Of a stretch of 23,101 bases of DNA, positions 22,057 to 23,101 are shown one piece after another. The position numbers and the translations under genes are program-made. A model generated the notes under the pieces. It was not told the origin of the DNA and did not search any database. It saw only the letters and a list, made by a program, of their open reading frames with translations. This DNA is from a virus: positions 1 through 23,101 of the IMG/VR virus record IMGVR_UViG_3300046517_000893; one strand, 5' to 3'. How positions within the stretch are numbered: position 1 is the stretch's first letter; the number at the start of each line of letters is the position of its first letter.

Positions 22057-22881
22057 CTACTTCACCATCGTGGCGGTGACGACGACATCGCTCGCGGCGC
22101 CGTCGTTGGACATCGTGGCGCGGATGCCCTGCACGGGGCCCGTGATCGCCACGATCGCGTCCGCCGTCTTGGCGCCGCTCGCGTAGGTCGTCCAGACCTG
22201 CGGATCCGCGAGCACGTCATCGCAGCGCTCCACGGTCACCGTCGAGCCGTCCCAGGTGCCGGCCAGGTTCACCTCGGCGCTGACGACGTCCGCCATGCTG
22301 ATCGCGGCGGTCGAACCGTCCGCGGTCAGCTCGCCCATGGTGAACACCACCGTGCGCTGCGGGCGGTTGTCCACCACGTTCTGGCCGGTCGCCAGGTTCG
22401 CCTGGATCTCGGCCACCGCGTCGGCCGCCAGCTCGGACGCGCCGATCGCATCGGGCGCGATCGCCGCCGCGTTGATCGCGCCGGCCGCGAACGAGGCGCT
22501 GGTGATGCCACCGGCGCCGGGGTTCACCGTCGCGGTGTTCATGTCCAGCACGCTGACCTGGTGCGTGACGCGCAGCGGGTCCACGCCGGCCTCCACGGAC
22601 AGCTCGCACGCGAGCGCGCCGATCGTGTCGACGTCGCCGGCGTCGAAAACCATCTTGTACCAGCCCAGCGAGATCTCGCTGACCACGCCCACGGCGTTGC
22701 CGAACGCGCCGCCGGCCTTGCTGATGCGGAAGTCGCTGCCGGCGATCACCTTGCCGGTCGCCGCGCTGCCGTCCGCGGTGTTGGAGAGGTAGAACGGCCA
22801 CGTGCGCTGCGCCGCGGTCGCCTCGTCCTTGGTGAAGATCATCGGGTCGCCGTGCGAGACGGGAATGAGCGAAGCGGTCAT
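22057..22881 (-). CDS. Fibre/collar-like structural protein
   Basis: This 274-aa protein has an N-terminal beta domain (about 15-115) including WPFYLSN and GWYKMVFDAGDVDTIGALAC. An Ala-rich linker at 126-164 contains AINAAAIAPDAIGASELAAD and AVAEIQANLAT. A second beta domain follows (about 177-274: VVFTMGELTADGS...VNLAGTWDGSTVTVERCDD). The linker is nearly the same type as that in the 308-aa protein at 10266-11192. AAGGA lies seven bases before the ATG. Position ahead of the connector genes suggests a head-decoration, collar or whisker-like part rather than a baseplate fibre; this is inference. Confidence 0.58.
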   Translation of the reverse strand: MTASLIPVSHGDPMIFTKDEATAAQRTWPFYLSNTADGSAATGKVIAGSDFRISKAGGAFGNAVGVVSEISLGWYKMVFDAGDVDTIGALACELSVEAGVDPLRVTHQVSVLDMNTATVNPGAGGITSASFAAGAINAAAIAPDAIGASELAADAVAEIQANLATGQNVVDNRPQRTVVFTMGELTADGSTAAISMADVVSAEVNLAGTWDGSTVTVERCDDVLADPQVWTTYASGAKTADAIVAITGPVQGIRATMSNDGAASDVVVTATMVK

Positions 22882-22939
22882 GGTCGGTTCCTTGGATCCC
22901 CTGTGCTACTGTCGAACGTGTCGGTGGTGAAAGATCGGC

Positions 22940-22989
22940 CCGGCGGCGACGTGATGGCACTGGAGCGGTAGACACCGCGCCGCCGCCGG
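22940..22989 (-). repeat. Nested inverted repeats in the leader of the 274-aa gene
   Basis: The outer arms CCGGCGGCG (22940-22948) and CGCCGCCGG (22981-22989) are perfectly complementary. They enclose an inner hairpin with 5-bp arms GCGGT / ACCGC (22965-22978). The structure lies in the 118-base gap after the rightmost gene. A TCTTTC stretch follows the outer stem, so it could be a weak terminator or a leader structure. Confidence 0.4.
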
Positions 22990-22999
22990 TCCGAAAGCG

Positions 23000-23101
23000 T
23001 TAGCCCTGCATCTGGTAGCCGCCGCCTCCCAGCGGCCCCCACGGCGTGGCGGTGGTGGTGGGCAGGCTGCCCTCGAACGAGTCACCGCGCGCGGGCACGC
23101 C
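23000..23101 (-). CDS. C-terminal end of an unknown structural-region gene (partial)
   Basis: The last 33 codons of a minus-strand gene are present, ending in TAA at 23002-23000. The peptide is rich in Gly, Pro and Thr (for example SLPTTTATPWGPLGGGGYQM) and shows no recognisable domain. Its place upstream of the connector and tail genes would suit a head gene, but too little is visible to decide. Confidence 0.6.
   Translation of the reverse strand, partial: GVPARGDSFEGSLPTTTATPWGPLGGGGYQMQG

Noticed and set aside
6085-22881. Tail cluster as a tailocin or injection system instead of a phage
   Set aside because: The gp10-like and terminator-like head-tail genes, the frameshifted chaperone, and the adjacent exonuclease, annealing-protein and MazG-like genes all point to a complete phage or prophage.
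1-23101. CRISPR arrays, tRNA or rRNA genes, insertion sequences
   Set aside because: I saw no regularly spaced repeats, no cloverleaf-like sequence and no transposase or terminal repeats.

Overview
The window is very GC-rich (about two thirds G+C by eye) and every gene I can support is on the minus strand, so it reads from right to left. It is part of the late region of a contractile-tailed (myovirus-type) phage or prophage, followed by a lysis cassette and a recombination cassette. The host cannot be read directly. The high GC and a Cys-rich, Asp/Pro/Ala-linker lipoprotein would suit a myxobacterium or another GC-rich proteobacterium, but that is inference. No terminase, portal, recognisable capsid, integrase or repressor gene is visible; the head genes presumably lie beyond the right edge.

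Structural region (23101 to 6085, in transcription order): the tail end of an unknown gene; a fibre- or collar-like protein; an unknown connector candidate; an HK97 gp10-like tail-completion protein; a tail-terminator candidate; tail sheath; tail tube; a tail-assembly chaperone with a canonical -1 frameshift site (GGGAAAG plus a downstream stem) giving G and G-T products; tape measure; a LysM baseplate protein; a gpD-like hub; a gpV-like spike with an HTH tip; three accessory structural genes (345, 308 and 137 aa); a gp25-like wedge; a gpJ-like wedge; a gpI/gp48-like protein; and a fibre-like protein. Many junctions are 4-base ATGA or GTGA overlaps, as expected for one translationally coupled operon. 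Two tandem hairpins lie just after the fibre gene.

Lysis region (6004 to 4392): an XhlA-like coiled-coil membrane protein, an LLH-holin-like protein, and an M15-family zinc peptidase endolysin with SxH...D, WGGDW and DxxH motifs.

Recombination region (4259 to 281): an AT-rich promoter-like patch is followed by a Cys-rich lipoprotein, two tiny ORFs, a YqaJ-type exonuclease, a MazG-like protein with an N-terminal helical extension, a 63-aa ORF and a probable single-strand annealing protein. A textbook intrinsic terminator closes the unit. The exonuclease and annealing protein form a Red-like recombination pair. The lipoprotein as first gene may be a superinfection-exclusion or lysogenic-conversion factor.

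Left edge: just past the terminator there is a promoter-like sequence overlapped by a perfect 21-bp inverted repeat (probable operator), a small gene that may be leaderless, and the first codons of another gene. This looks like the start of a separately regulated unit.
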